Assembly: GCA_003566215.1 (NCBI GenBank) | Contig: PXEJ01000163.1 | Span: 1 to 7,982 of the forward strand | Origin: Cyanobacteria bacterium T3Sed10_376R1m | GTDB lineage: Bacteria; Cyanobacteriota; Cyanobacteriia; Cyanobacteriales; Cyanobacteriaceae | Length of the DNA: 7,982 nt | Reading direction: 5' to 3' | Part shown: positions 1 through 6,589 of the stretch, one piece after another | Numbering within the stretch: position 1 is the stretch's first letter | Layout: each line of letters starts with the position of its first letter | Program-made: the position numbers and the translations under genes | Notes under the pieces: model-generated | Databases searched by the model: none | What the model saw: the letters and a program-made list of their open reading frames with translations, nothing else | What the model was told of the DNA's origin: nothing

Positions 1-179
1 TCTACATTAACCCCTAACCTAGCCCAATCAAATTGTTTGTATTGAGTTGGAATCTCTTCCGCAGAAGATGGTAAATCTCGAATATGCCCCATAGAGGCTT
101 CTACAATGTAATCTTTGGGCAGATAATTGCGAATGGTTTTGGCTTTGGTTGGTGATTCAACGATGACTAGGGTTGACAT
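1..179 (-). CDS. topA: DNA topoisomerase I, N-terminal fragment (runs off the left edge)
   Basis: This is the first 59 codons of a type IA topoisomerase, the enzyme that relaxes negative supercoils by cutting and rejoining one DNA strand. The ATG is at 179-177 and the frame stays open to base 1, so the gene is cut by the window and not broken. The protein begins [20 protein letters not shown]. This is the opening beta strand of the TOPRIM domain, with the invariant glutamate at residue 8 and the SPTKAKTI segment typical of bacterial TopA. It continues with [20 protein letters not shown] (residues 24-43), which also matches the family, ending in a WARLGVNV segment. The catalytic tyrosine and zinc or C-terminal repeats lie outside the window. 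It is on the same strand as the penicillin-binding protein, 111 bases downstream of it, and probably has its own promoter. Identification rests on recognised family motifs. Confidence 0.93.
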   Translation of the reverse strand, partial: MSTLVIVESPTKAKTIRNYLPKDYIVEASMGHIRDLPSSAEEIPTQYKQFDWARLGVNV

Positions 180-208
180 AGAAAATTATTTAGTATCTCT
201 CGATTGCT

Positions 209-214
209 ACTATA
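209..214 (-). promoter_or_regulatory. Possible -10 element for topA
   Basis: Read on the minus strand this is TATAGT (5 of 6 to the consensus), 29 bases before the topA ATG. No good -35 hexamer sits at the usual distance. The stretch 180-290 between the two minus-strand genes is AT-rich and shows no clear terminator hairpin for the upstream gene, so readthrough into topA is also possible. Confidence 0.25.
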
Positions 215-290
215 CCTTTATTTTTATTATTAGCACAGTACAGGATAAAAAACATTTTTTCTATTTTCCACGCTAGTAAAAGTTCATTAA

Positions 291-2234
291 TTACTCTTCA
301 GGGGGTTTGGGACGTTCAAATTGAGAAGCAGCAGGAAATTGAAGTACCGGTTCGTCTTTTAGAGCCATATTCATAAACTGACGCCAAATAGGTGCAGCAG
401 TGCTTCCCCCTGTCACCCCACGTCCTAAAGTTTGACGAAAATCATCATTACCAATCCACACCGCCACAGACAATTGAGGTACATAGCCCACAAACCAAAC
501 ATCCCTCTCACCGCTAGTCGTTCCAGTTTTCCCCGCCGCAGGACGACCAATATTAGCAGTGGTGGCAGTACCACCCGGTTGAATTACATTTTGTAACACG
601 GTAGTTAAAGAAGCCGTCGCCCACTCATTCAAAACTAATTTTGGTTTAGGGGTGTTATCTACAAGGGTATTACCTGCGTTATCAGTAATTTGTAAAATCA
701 TAGTAGTGTCAGATTTCCAACCATTACTTGCAAAGGTAGCATAAGCTTCCGCCATTTCCATGGGAGTAACTCCAATAGGTCCTAAGGGTAAAGATACCAC
801 AGGCTGTAGAGGGCTTTCTATCCCTAAAGTACGACTATCCTCAATCACCTTATCCAAACCAATTTCCTGACCTACTACCACCGCAGGAATATTGAGAGAT
901 ACGGTCAAAGCATGATTAATACTAACATTCCCTCCTCCCATATCACCGCCATAGTTTTGGGGACTATAAAGCCCCCCGCCAGAACCATCACGATAACCCT
1001 TCGAAAAATTAGCAACACTACTAGAGGGGCTATATTTACCCGATGCAAAGGCAGTGTAAAAGACAAAAGGTTTAAAGGCTGAACCGGGTTGACGACGAGA
1101 TTGCAAAACTCGATTGAACTGACTTTTTTCGTAGTCAACCCCCCCTACTACTGCTTTGACAAAATGAGTCCGAGGATCGATCGCAACTAAGGCAACCTGA
1201 TCCGCCCGAACCCCTCGACGACGCAGATTACGGTGAGCATTACGAACAATCTCCTCCGCCTGTAACTGCATATTATAATCAATAGTTGTTTGAATATTTA
1301 AACCACCCTTGATTAACATATCCGAGCCAAAGCTTTTCACCACCTCATCCCTTACCGCATCGGTAACAAAAGGAAGACGACTACGTTGCCAAGCTTGAGG
1401 TTTACCCACCCCCAAAGGTTCATTTTTAGCACTTTGTGCTTCTTGGGAGGTAATCCAACCCAAATCTTCCATCCGATTTAAGACAATAGCCTTTCTTCTT
1501 TTTGCTACAGCATAATCATTAAAAGGACTAAAAACTTCCGGAGCCTGAATTATACCTGCCATCATAGCTGCCTCTGCTAAATTGAGATCCTCAGCAGGTT
1601 TATTAAAATAGCTTTTTGCCGCAGTTTGTACCCCATAATTATTATGACCCCAATAAATATTATTAAGGTACATAAGTAAAATTTCATCCTTAGTAAAAAC
1701 CTGTTCTACTCTCAAAGCTAAAATTGCTTCAGCTAATTTCCGAGAGAAATTTCTTTGTTGGGTAAGAAAAAGATTTTTAACTAACTGCATTGTCAAAGTG
1801 GATGCCCCTTCTACCACCGAACCACTGCGATAATTAACTAACATAGCCCGTGCAATACTATTAGGATTTACTCCACGATGGCTATAAAAATGACTATCCT
1901 CGATCGCCATTACCGCCCGTTTTAATTCTGGAGAAATTTCCTCAAGTTCTACGGTTTGACGATGTTCTTCCGAGTGAAAACTAGCTAATAAAACCCCCTT
2001 AATATCATAAACGTGACTGGTTTGGGCAGGAATATGATTTTTTAAAACTCTGACATCAGGCAGATTACGAAAACTAATTGCCAAACCGGCCAATCCTCCA
2101 GCCACAACGGAGGTGCTAAATAAAGTTAATCCGAGAAAAGTCCCTCCAGCAACCTTTATCACTCCCAAGAGAAAATTTTTATCATTATTGGGTTTAGGGG
2201 ATTTTGTTTTAATTTTAAGAGTAGTAGATGACAC
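291..2234 (-). CDS. Bifunctional class A penicillin-binding protein (PBP1A family)
   Basis: This 647-residue enzyme polymerises lipid II into glycan strands and cross-links them outside the inner membrane. After a basic N-terminus, a hydrophobic segment at about residues 21-54 is the single membrane anchor. The GT51 glycosyltransferase domain follows (about 75-250): the EDSHFYSHRGVN motif (112-123, first catalytic glutamate E112), GASTLTMQLVKN (143-154), and RKLAEAILALRVE with a YLNNIYWG motif (about 165-196). The penicillin-binding transpeptidase domain (about 345-620) has all three active-site motifs: SAFK (S385, K388), SLN (446-448) and KTG (569-571). It therefore looks active in both halves. 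The start is GTG at 2234-2232; the frame is open upstream to a stop, but I found no in-frame ATG there and no Shine-Dalgarno site. Cyanobacteria carry several class A PBPs, so I assign the family (mrcA/ponA-like) but no specific symbol. It is divergent from ndhC. Confidence 0.95.
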   Translation of the reverse strand: MSSTTLKIKTKSPKPNNDKNFLLGVIKVAGGTFLGLTLFSTSVVAGGLAGLAISFRNLPDVRVLKNHIPAQTSHVYDIKGVLLASFHSEEHRQTVELEEISPELKRAVMAIEDSHFYSHRGVNPNSIARAMLVNYRSGSVVEGASTLTMQLVKNLFLTQQRNFSRKLAEAILALRVEQVFTKDEILLMYLNNIYWGHNNYGVQTAAKSYFNKPAEDLNLAEAAMMAGIIQAPEVFSPFNDYAVAKRRKAIVLNRMEDLGWITSQEAQSAKNEPLGVGKPQAWQRSRLPFVTDAVRDEVVKSFGSDMLIKGGLNIQTTIDYNMQLQAEEIVRNAHRNLRRRGVRADQVALVAIDPRTHFVKAVVGGVDYEKSQFNRVLQSRRQPGSAFKPFVFYTAFASGKYSPSSSVANFSKGYRDGSGGGLYSPQNYGGDMGGGNVSINHALTVSLNIPAVVVGQEIGLDKVIEDSRTLGIESPLQPVVSLPLGPIGVTPMEMAEAYATFASNGWKSDTTMILQITDNAGNTLVDNTPKPKLVLNEWATASLTTVLQNVIQPGGTATTANIGRPAAGKTGTTSGERDVWFVGYVPQLSVAVWIGNDDFRQTLGRGVTGGSTAAPIWRQFMNMALKDEPVLQFPAASQFERPKPPEE

Positions 2235-2344
2235 GTTTTTATGAAGGTAAGGAATAAATTTTTGATATTTTTTTCGTAATATGAACGGATAACTATAGAA
2301 TATAATTTAAAATATTTTTTAAATGAGGTCAGAAATAACTGCGC

Positions 2345-2371
2345 TTGATTCTAGCATAAAGACTTTATAAT
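2345..2371 (+). promoter_or_regulatory. Candidate promoter of the ndhCKJ operon
   Basis: A perfect TATAAT -10 lies at 2366-2371, with TTGATT (4 of 6) at 2345-2350 and a short spacer of 15 bases. Transcription would start near 2378, giving a leader of about 58 bases before ndhC. A second perfect TATAAT at 2393-2398 has no recognisable -35 and may be an alternative start. The 201-base gap 2235-2435 must also hold the promoter of the divergent penicillin-binding protein; a TATAGT reading on the minus strand at 2297-2292 is the only candidate I saw, and it is weak. Confidence 0.4.
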
Positions 2372-2435
2372 GTATCAGTATGTGAGCCTATATATAATTA
2401 TTTTAAACCAAAAATCAGTTTTACTAAATTAACCT

Positions 2436-2798
2436 ATGTTTGTTCTTAGCGGTTACGAATACTTTTTGGGATTTTTACTCGTCAGTAGTTTAGTTCCAAT
2501 TTTAGCCTTAACAGCGTCGAAGTTACTCCGTCCCAGGACAGGAGGTCCAGAAAGACGCACCACCTATGAATCAGGCATGGAACCAATTGGGGGAGCATGG
2601 ATTCAATTTAACATTCGTTATTATATGTTTGCCCTCGTTTTCGTAGTATTTGATGTAGAAACTGTGTTCCTTTATCCTTGGGCAGTAGCTTTTAATACCC
2701 TTGGTTTACTTGCCTTTGTAGAAGCTTTAATCTTCATCAGTATCCTGGTGGTGGCACTTGTTTATGCTTGGCGCAAAGGAGCTTTAGAATGGTCTTAA
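2436..2798 (+). CDS. ndhC: NDH-1 subunit 3 (NdhC)
   Basis: NdhC is a small membrane subunit of the cyanobacterial NDH-1 complex (NuoA/ND3 family). The complex passes electrons from reduced ferredoxin to plastoquinone while pumping protons, and serves respiration, cyclic electron flow and CO2 uptake. The 120 residues match the family's usual length. Three membrane helices are visible at about 7-30, 62-85 and 88-112. The conserved loop between the first two carries [17 protein letters not shown] (39-55). The second helix has the signature [12 protein letters not shown] (72-83), including the acidic residues important in this family. The ATG at 2436 is the natural start, with the first helix directly after it. 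No strong Shine-Dalgarno site is seen. It is the first gene of the ndhC-ndhK-ndhJ cluster, an order also kept in plastids. The gap to ndhK is 79 bases. Confidence 0.97.
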   Translation: MFVLSGYEYFLGFLLVSSLVPILALTASKLLRPRTGGPERRTTYESGMEPIGGAWIQFNIRYYMFALVFVVFDVETVFLYPWAVAFNTLGLLAFVEALIFISILVVALVYAWRKGALEWS

Positions 2799-2804
2799 AT
2801 CAAC

Positions 2805-2832
2805 TGACAATTAACAGTTGACAATTGACCGT
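2805..2832 (+). repeat. Four degenerate heptamer repeats between ndhC and ndhK
   Basis: Four consecutive 7-base units are visible: TGACAAT, TAACAGT, TGACAAT and TGACCGT. Units one and three are identical. This resembles the short tandemly repeated (STRR-type) heptamers known from cyanobacterial intergenic regions. The stretch also contains CAACTG (2801-2806) and CAGTTG (2815-2820) as an inverted pair around an 8-base loop, so the RNA could form a small hairpin. The array is short and imperfect, so chance cannot be excluded. Confidence 0.5.
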
Positions 2833-2877
2833 TAAAATTAAGATAGAAGCAAAGACAGCTATTTAACTAAAATTATT

Positions 2878-3618
2878 ATGAACAACCCCACCCCAGATTT
2901 AGCAACTTTACAACAAAATGCTAAAGACAAAATTCTCAACCCCATGGCAAGAAGTCAGGTAACTCAAGATTTATCAGAAAATATTATCTTAACCACCGTT
3001 GACGACTTACACAACTGGGCTAGATTATCAAGCCTTTGGCCGATGCTATACGGTACAGCCTGTTGTTTTATCGAATTTGCCGCCCTTATTGGTTCTCGTT
3101 TCGATTTTGATAGATTTGGTTTAGTACCTCGCTCTAGCCCTCGACAAGCGGATTTAATCATTACCGCTGGTACAATTACGATGAAAATGGCTCCAGCATT
3201 GGTGAGACTATATGAAGAAATGCCCGAACCTAAATATGTTATCGCTATGGGTGCTTGTACCATTACTGGCGGAATGTTTAGCAGTGATTCCACTACAGCG
3301 GTGCGTGGAGTAGATAAACTGATTCCTGTGGATGTTTATATTCCGGGTTGCCCTCCTCGCCCTGAAGCGATTTTTGATGCTATTATCAAGCTCAGAAAAA
3401 AGGTGGCAAACGAATCTATTCAAGAAAGAGGAACTGTACAAACTCAAACGAATCGTTACTACAGTACCACTCATAATCTCAAAATGGTTGACCCTATCTT
3501 AAATGGTAGGTATCTTCGTAGTGAATCTCGTAAAAATCCCCCCGTACAGTTGGCAGAGGCTATGGGAATACCCGTAAATCCTGCCCTAGAAACTACTACC
3601 GAAAAACAGGAGGCTTAG
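2878..3618 (+). CDS. ndhK: NDH-1 subunit K, iron-sulfur protein (NdhK)
   Basis: NdhK (NuoB/PSST family) is the peripheral-arm subunit that holds the terminal 4Fe-4S cluster N2, from which electrons pass to plastoquinone. The 246 residues include all four expected cluster ligands: the tandem pair C62-C63 in [13 protein letters not shown]127 in [10 protein letters not shown] and C158 in [11 protein letters not shown]. The segment [20 protein letters not shown] (72-91) is the conserved stretch after the first cysteines. The variable N-terminus (1-30) and the roughly 60-residue C-terminal tail past the PGCPPRP motif are characteristic of cyanobacterial forms. The ATG at 2878 is the first in-frame start; no clear Shine-Dalgarno site precedes it. 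ndhJ begins 5 bases after the stop codon, and the last codons hold that gene's ribosome binding site, so the two are probably translationally coupled. Confidence 0.97.
   Translation: MNNPTPDLATLQQNAKDKILNPMARSQVTQDLSENIILTTVDDLHNWARLSSLWPMLYGTACCFIEFAALIGSRFDFDRFGLVPRSSPRQADLIITAGTITMKMAPALVRLYEEMPEPKYVIAMGACTITGGMFSSDSTTAVRGVDKLIPVDVYIPGCPPRPEAIFDAIIKLRKKVANESIQERGTVQTQTNRYYSTTHNLKMVDPILNGRYLRSESRKNPPVQLAEAMGIPVNPALETTTEKQEA
3608..3613 (+). promoter_or_regulatory. Ribosome binding site of ndhJ
   Basis: A full AGGAGG lies within the last codons of ndhK, 10 bases before the GTG of ndhJ. It is the strongest Shine-Dalgarno site I see in the window and supports the GTG at 3624 as the true start. 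Confidence 0.75.
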
Positions 3619-3623
3619 TAATA

Positions 3624-4157
3624 GTGACCCAAGAAAATAAAGTAGAAAACACCGAGGCTAATGAATCTACAGAAATAGTTGAAGCTGGTCAAACTTCTAA
3701 ATGGTTAACGGAAAATGATTTTGAGCATCAATCCTTAGAAAAGGATCATTCTGGGATAGAACTCATTGAGGTTAAATCAGAGTATTTATTGCCTATTTGC
3801 ACTGCTTTATATGCCTATGGTTTTAATTATCTTCAATGTCAAGGAGGCTATGATTTGGGGCCTGGAAAAGAATTAGTTAGTTTTTATCATTTGACTAAGG
3901 TTTCTGATAATGCTGATAGTCCTCAAGAAGTCCGAATCAAAGTCTTTTTGGATAGAAATGATCCCCGTGTGCCTTCTGTTTATTGGATTTGGAAGGCAGC
4001 CGACTGGCAAGAAAGAGAAACCTATGATATGTACGGTATTTTTTTTGAGGGACATCCTAATCTCAAACGCATTTTAATGAATGAGGATTGGATTGGTTGG
4101 CCTTTACGGAAGGATTATATTTCTCCTGAGTTTTATGAACTTCAGGATGCTTATTAA
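3624..4157 (+). CDS. ndhJ: NDH-1 subunit J (NdhJ)
   Basis: NdhJ (NuoC/30 kDa family) is a hydrophilic subunit of the peripheral arm of NDH-1, packed against NdhH and NdhK. The 177-residue product has an acidic, probably flexible N-terminus (about 1-40), then the 30 kDa domain. The domain includes [20 protein letters not shown] (104-123) and the family signature [20 protein letters not shown] (130-149). It ends with [20 protein letters not shown]. The start is GTG at 3624, chosen because the AGGAGG at 3608-3613 is correctly spaced. It is the last gene of the ndhCKJ cluster; a GC-rich hairpin follows 21 bases after the stop. Confidence 0.97.
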   Translation: MTQENKVENTEANESTEIVEAGQTSKWLTENDFEHQSLEKDHSGIELIEVKSEYLLPICTALYAYGFNYLQCQGGYDLGPGKELVSFYHLTKVSDNADSPQEVRIKVFLDRNDPRVPSVYWIWKAADWQERETYDMYGIFFEGHPNLKRILMNEDWIGWPLRKDYISPEFYELQDAY

Positions 4158-4178
4158 GAAAAAAACTTGGTTATCAAG

Positions 4179-4199
4179 CCTCGCCCTTTTCGGGCGAGG
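4179..4199 (+). terminator. GC-rich hairpin after ndhJ, probable transcription terminator
   Basis: A perfect 8-base-pair stem, CCTCGCCC and GGGCGAGG, encloses a 5-base loop (TTTTC). It stands out from the AT-rich surroundings and lies just past the last ndh gene. There is no long T run directly after the stem on the plus strand (only ATTTT at 4204-4208), so it may terminate weakly or stabilise the mRNA 3' end. Confidence 0.6.
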
Positions 4200-4453
4200 A
4201 GGAAATTTTCAAGGTTCTAAAGACAGGTGGTAGAGGAGCATACTACGTCCGTATAAGTATTAGGTTAAAGAATTTATACAAAATATTTTTTATTTATTTT
4301 CTGGCGTTGCTTAATTATGCTAGGACACACTATAAATATTCAATATTTTAAATATTATTACCATTCCTCATCTACACTAAAAATAATATTGAACTGAGAT
4401 TTCTGTTGTGTTGTTATTTTTTAAGGATTCTTTCGCTTTTCTTAACATTTTAC

Positions 4454-4481
4454 CTGATAGATCATAAATTATTAGTACAAT
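4454..4481 (+). promoter_or_regulatory. Candidate promoter of the ribbon-helix-helix gene
   Basis: CTGATA (4454-4459, 4 of 6) and TACAAT (4476-4481, 5 of 6) are separated by 16 bases. A start near 4488 would leave a leader of about 26 bases before the ATG at 4514. Confidence 0.35.
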
Positions 4482-4513
4482 GGAAATGTAGAGATTAATT
4501 GTATATATTTTTT

Positions 4514-4744
4514 ATGAATAATAATGCTTTGTCGGCGGGGCGTAGTGGAGAAAAGGTCGAAATATCTATTCATTTGGATTCAGAGTTGGTGGAAAAAATA
4601 AAACATTTAACGAATGATCCTAGTAGGATTGTGGAAACTGCTCTCAAAGAGTGGTTGAAGGGGGAAAGACAACAAGATGATGATTTAACTCGGACTTTGC
4701 GTCGTAATCCTCCTGTGCCTCCTCGGGGAGAGTGGAATGATTAG
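4514..4744 (+). CDS. Small ribbon-helix-helix protein (CopG/antitoxin-like), orphan
   Basis: This 76-residue protein starts with ATG at 4514. An in-frame TTG at 4499 would add only five residues and is less likely. The core reads as a ribbon-helix-helix fold: strand EKVEISIHL (about 13-21), helix A DSELVEKIKHL (22-32), a turn at TNDPSR, and helix B IVETALKEWLKG (39-50). Proteins of this fold pair into dimers and bind DNA with the two strands; many are repressors or antitoxins. The tail (51-76) is charged and then proline-rich, ending RRNPPVPPRGEWND, with the length and character of a toxin-binding or flexible tail. No toxin gene lies beside it: ndhJ ends 356 bases upstream, and a histidine kinase follows after 143 bases. 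DNA binding is inferred from the fold; the regulated gene is unknown. It could be a stand-alone regulator, possibly of itself. Confidence 0.8.
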   Translation: MNNNALSAGRSGEKVEISIHLDSELVEKIKHLTNDPSRIVETALKEWLKGERQQDDDLTRTLRRNPPVPPRGEWND

Positions 4745-4802
4745 TGGGTTATTTATTTAAGTTTAATGGTCAGGGATAGGGGATAATTTGATAGTTATTT
4801 AA

Positions 4803-4808
4803 TATAAT
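4803..4808 (+). promoter_or_regulatory. Possible -10 element for the histidine kinase
   Basis: A perfect TATAAT in the gap before the kinase. The nearest -35-like hexamer (TTGATA, 4788-4793) is only 9 bases away, which is too close to work as a normal pair. If used, the leader would be about 70 bases. Cotranscription from the upstream small gene is also possible, as no terminator is seen between them. Confidence 0.25.
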
Positions 4809-4887
4809 TGTGATAGTTTTAGGTTTTTATTTGTTATTTAAAAACTTAATAACTTAGGGTATGAATATTGATGGATGAATTACTGCA

Positions 4888-6519
4888 ATGACATCAAAAA
4901 AAAATGAGTATAATTGCCAAGATTTATCTAGCTTAGGTAGTGAGTTAGTTTTCACTCAAGATAAGGATGGAAATTATTATTCTTTTTTTTGGCAACCTAT
5001 CTATGATGGATCTGATAATAGTGATTTGGATAAGCCAAGGGCTGTGCCTTTTGAGGCTTATTTAGCTAGGATTCGACGGGTGTTGGTAAGGAGGATTCCT
5101 GAAAGGTGTTATTGTTGTTTTAATTATGGTGGGGAAGATTTATTTTTTGAGTTGGTCATTAGTCCTATTTTAAGGAATGGTCAAGATAGTGATTTGGTGT
5201 TGGTGATGGGTAGTAGATTACAGTCTCAGGAGTTGCCTTTTGCTTCTGGCTCGGCTTTGCCGACTAACCCTGATCCTTATCAAAAGGTTTTAACTAATAT
5301 TGCTCGGAATATTCGCCGTACGTTAGATTTGGAGACTATTTGGCAACAGACGGTGAATGCTATTGGGGGGGAGTTGTCTGTTAATCGTTGTATTCTGGCT
5401 ATTCCTTCAGGTAGTGGTGATTTTTTTGATGTTAAAGCGGAGTTTTGCGAAGAGCCTTATGGTTGTCTTTTGGGCAGTCGTTTTTCTCTGAGTGAGCATC
5501 CTTGTTTACAGGCAGTTTGTTCTTCTAAGATACCTTTTGTATCCCATGATGATATTTATAATCAATATCAGGCTAAGTCGATTTTGGTGGTGGGTACTTT
5601 TTATCAAAAAGAACTTAATGGGGTTATTGCTCTTCATCAGTGCGATCGCACTCGATACTGGAGTGAAGCGGAGTTGGAGTTGGTAAAGGAATTGGCGGAT
5701 CAAGTAGGAACGGCGATCGCCCATGCTACCATTTATAAAAAACTAGAAGAAGCAAATATCGAAGCAGAAGAAGCATCAAGACTAAAAAGTGAGTTTTTAG
5801 CAAGTACCAGTCACGAATTAAGAACCCCTTTAAATGGAATTTTGGGATTTTTACAGTTAGTGTTAGATGGCATGGCGGATAATGAAGAAGAAGAAAGAGA
5901 ATTTATCGGTCAAGCCTATAAATCTGCACGACACTTATTAAATTTAATTAATGATATATTAGATATTGCCAAAATTGAAGCCAATAAAATTGAGTTTGAA
6001 ATTACCCCTATTTCTCTCAATAAAATTTGTGAAGATTTTGCTAAATTTGCCTATTCTCAAGCAGAGAAAAAACATCTTGATTTCAATATTAATTTACCTT
6101 CTACCTATGATTCTATTTTGATTTTTTGTGACTATAGAAGATTGTTACAAGTCATGTTAAATTTAGTAGGTAATTCTCTCAAATTTACCCAAGAAGGAGA
6201 AATTTCTATCGATGTGGAAATCATCGCCAAACCTTTGGAATACAATGGAGAAGAGCTTCCCGGAGTTGTTAAAATTGTCATTGCAGATACTGGAATTGGT
6301 GTATCCTTAGAAAAACAACAAAAACTATTTGAAAAGTTTTATCAAGTGGATGGGTCGAGAACCAAAGCCTATGGAGGAACGGGATTAGGTTTAGCTATTT
6401 CCCAACGTTTAGTAGAAGCAATGGGGGGTAAAATTTCGTTTTATAGTATGGGAGAAGGCTTAGGTTCCACCGTTACATTAACCGTTCCTTTAAGTCAATT
6501 ACCGATTATAAGAAATTAA
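4888..6519 (+). CDS. Soluble GAF-domain sensor histidine kinase
   Basis: This 543-residue kinase should autophosphorylate on a histidine and pass phosphate to a response regulator. I see no membrane helix, so it is probably cytoplasmic. Residues 1-125 form an N-terminal region I cannot assign; it may be PAS-like. A GAF-type domain follows (about 130-280), then a charged linker helix (about 283-300). The HisKA dimerisation domain carries STSHELRTPLN with phospho-acceptor H309. The ATPase domain is complete: N box N425/N429, DTGIG (467-471), the FEKFYQ F box (481-486) and GGTGLGLAI (496-504). Ten of twelve cysteines fall in the first 252 residues, including RCYCC at 73-77. The GAF domain lacks an obvious bilin-binding context, so I do not call it a photoreceptor. 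No receiver domain or response regulator is present nearby. The ATG at 4888 is the first usable start in frame; an earlier in-frame ATG (4861) meets a stop. Two HIP1 sites lie inside the gene. Confidence 0.9.
   Translation: MTSKKNEYNCQDLSSLGSELVFTQDKDGNYYSFFWQPIYDGSDNSDLDKPRAVPFEAYLARIRRVLVRRIPERCYCCFNYGGEDLFFELVISPILRNGQDSDLVLVMGSRLQSQELPFASGSALPTNPDPYQKVLTNIARNIRRTLDLETIWQQTVNAIGGELSVNRCILAIPSGSGDFFDVKAEFCEEPYGCLLGSRFSLSEHPCLQAVCSSKIPFVSHDDIYNQYQAKSILVVGTFYQKELNGVIALHQCDRTRYWSEAELELVKELADQVGTAIAHATIYKKLEEANIEAEEASRLKSEFLASTSHELRTPLNGILGFLQLVLDGMADNEEEEREFIGQAYKSARHLLNLINDILDIAKIEANKIEFEITPISLNKICEDFAKFAYSQAEKKHLDFNINLPSTYDSILIFCDYRRLLQVMLNLVGNSLKFTQEGEISIDVEIIAKPLEYNGEELPGVVKIVIADTGIGVSLEKQQKLFEKFYQVDGSRTKAYGGTGLGLAISQRLVEAMGGKISFYSMGEGLGSTVTLTVPLSQLPIIRN
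5642..5649 (+). repeat. HIP1 palindrome, copy 1
   Basis: An exact GCGATCGC, the highly iterated palindrome of many cyanobacterial genomes. It lies in the coding sequence near the end of the kinase GAF domain and supports the cyanobacterial assignment. Confidence 0.85.
5713..5720 (+). repeat. HIP1 palindrome, copy 2
   Basis: A second exact GCGATCGC, 71 bases after the first and in the same gene. I noticed no other exact copy in the window, although 7-base near-matches occur in the penicillin-binding protein gene. Confidence 0.85.
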
Positions 6520-6534
6520 ATGTTTTTACTATTT

Positions 6535-6562
6535 TTTACATAAAAAAAGATTAGAATAAAAT
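6535..6562 (+). promoter_or_regulatory. Candidate promoter of the 73-residue membrane protein
   Basis: TTTACA (6535-6540, 5 of 6) and TAAAAT (6557-6562, 5 of 6) are separated by 16 bases. Start near 6569 gives a leader of about 20 bases to the ATG at 6590. This is one of the better paired hexamers in the window, though the region is AT-rich and chance matches are easy. Confidence 0.45.
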
Positions 6563-6589
6563 AGTACGATAAAAGCAAAAATAATTTTA

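Larger units (their letters stand above)
4158..4498. other. Intergenic region between ndhJ and the ribbon-helix-helix gene
   Basis: No gene is supported in these 341 bases. They hold the hairpin at 4179-4199 and an AT-rich stretch with frequent stops. The GGCGTTGCTTAATTATG at 4303-4319 resembles terminal sequence I associate with cyanobacterial insertion elements. The right end holds a candidate promoter for the next gene (4454-4481). A small RNA cannot be excluded from sequence alone, but I see no recognisable one. Confidence 0.5.

Noticed and set aside
905..1138. Minus-strand open frame inside the penicillin-binding protein gene
   Set aside because: It lies in another frame of a gene with complete active-site motifs, and its translation shows no recognisable domain.
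2964..3474. Two overlapping minus-strand open frames opposite ndhK
   Set aside because: They are shadows of the strongly conserved ndhK coding sequence and have no convincing start region or protein features.
4328..4362. AT-rich palindromic sequence around repeated AATATT
   Set aside because: Short AATATT/ATATT repeats are expected by chance in sequence this AT-rich; there is no stable stem or repeated unit of regular length.
5492..5724. Short open frames on both strands inside the kinase GAF region
   Set aside because: The kinase frame is continuous and carries domain motifs; these are alternative-frame products of an AT-rich gene.
5275..5730. Bilin-binding phytochrome or cyanobacteriochrome GAF domain
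   Set aside because: Cysteines are present, but I see no Cys-His chromophore-binding motif; ECHPCLQ-like wording does not apply, as the actual context is EHPCLQAV.
4514..6519. Toxin-antitoxin pair formed by the ribbon-helix-helix protein and its downstream neighbour
   Set aside because: The downstream gene is a complete histidine kinase, not a toxin, and the 143-base gap is far larger than in typical toxin-antitoxin operons.
6532..6547. AT-only inverted repeat after the kinase stop (TTTTTTA and TAAAAAA)
   Set aside because: The stem has no GC pairs and would be too weak for an intrinsic terminator; it is better explained by the AT-rich promoter region of the next gene.
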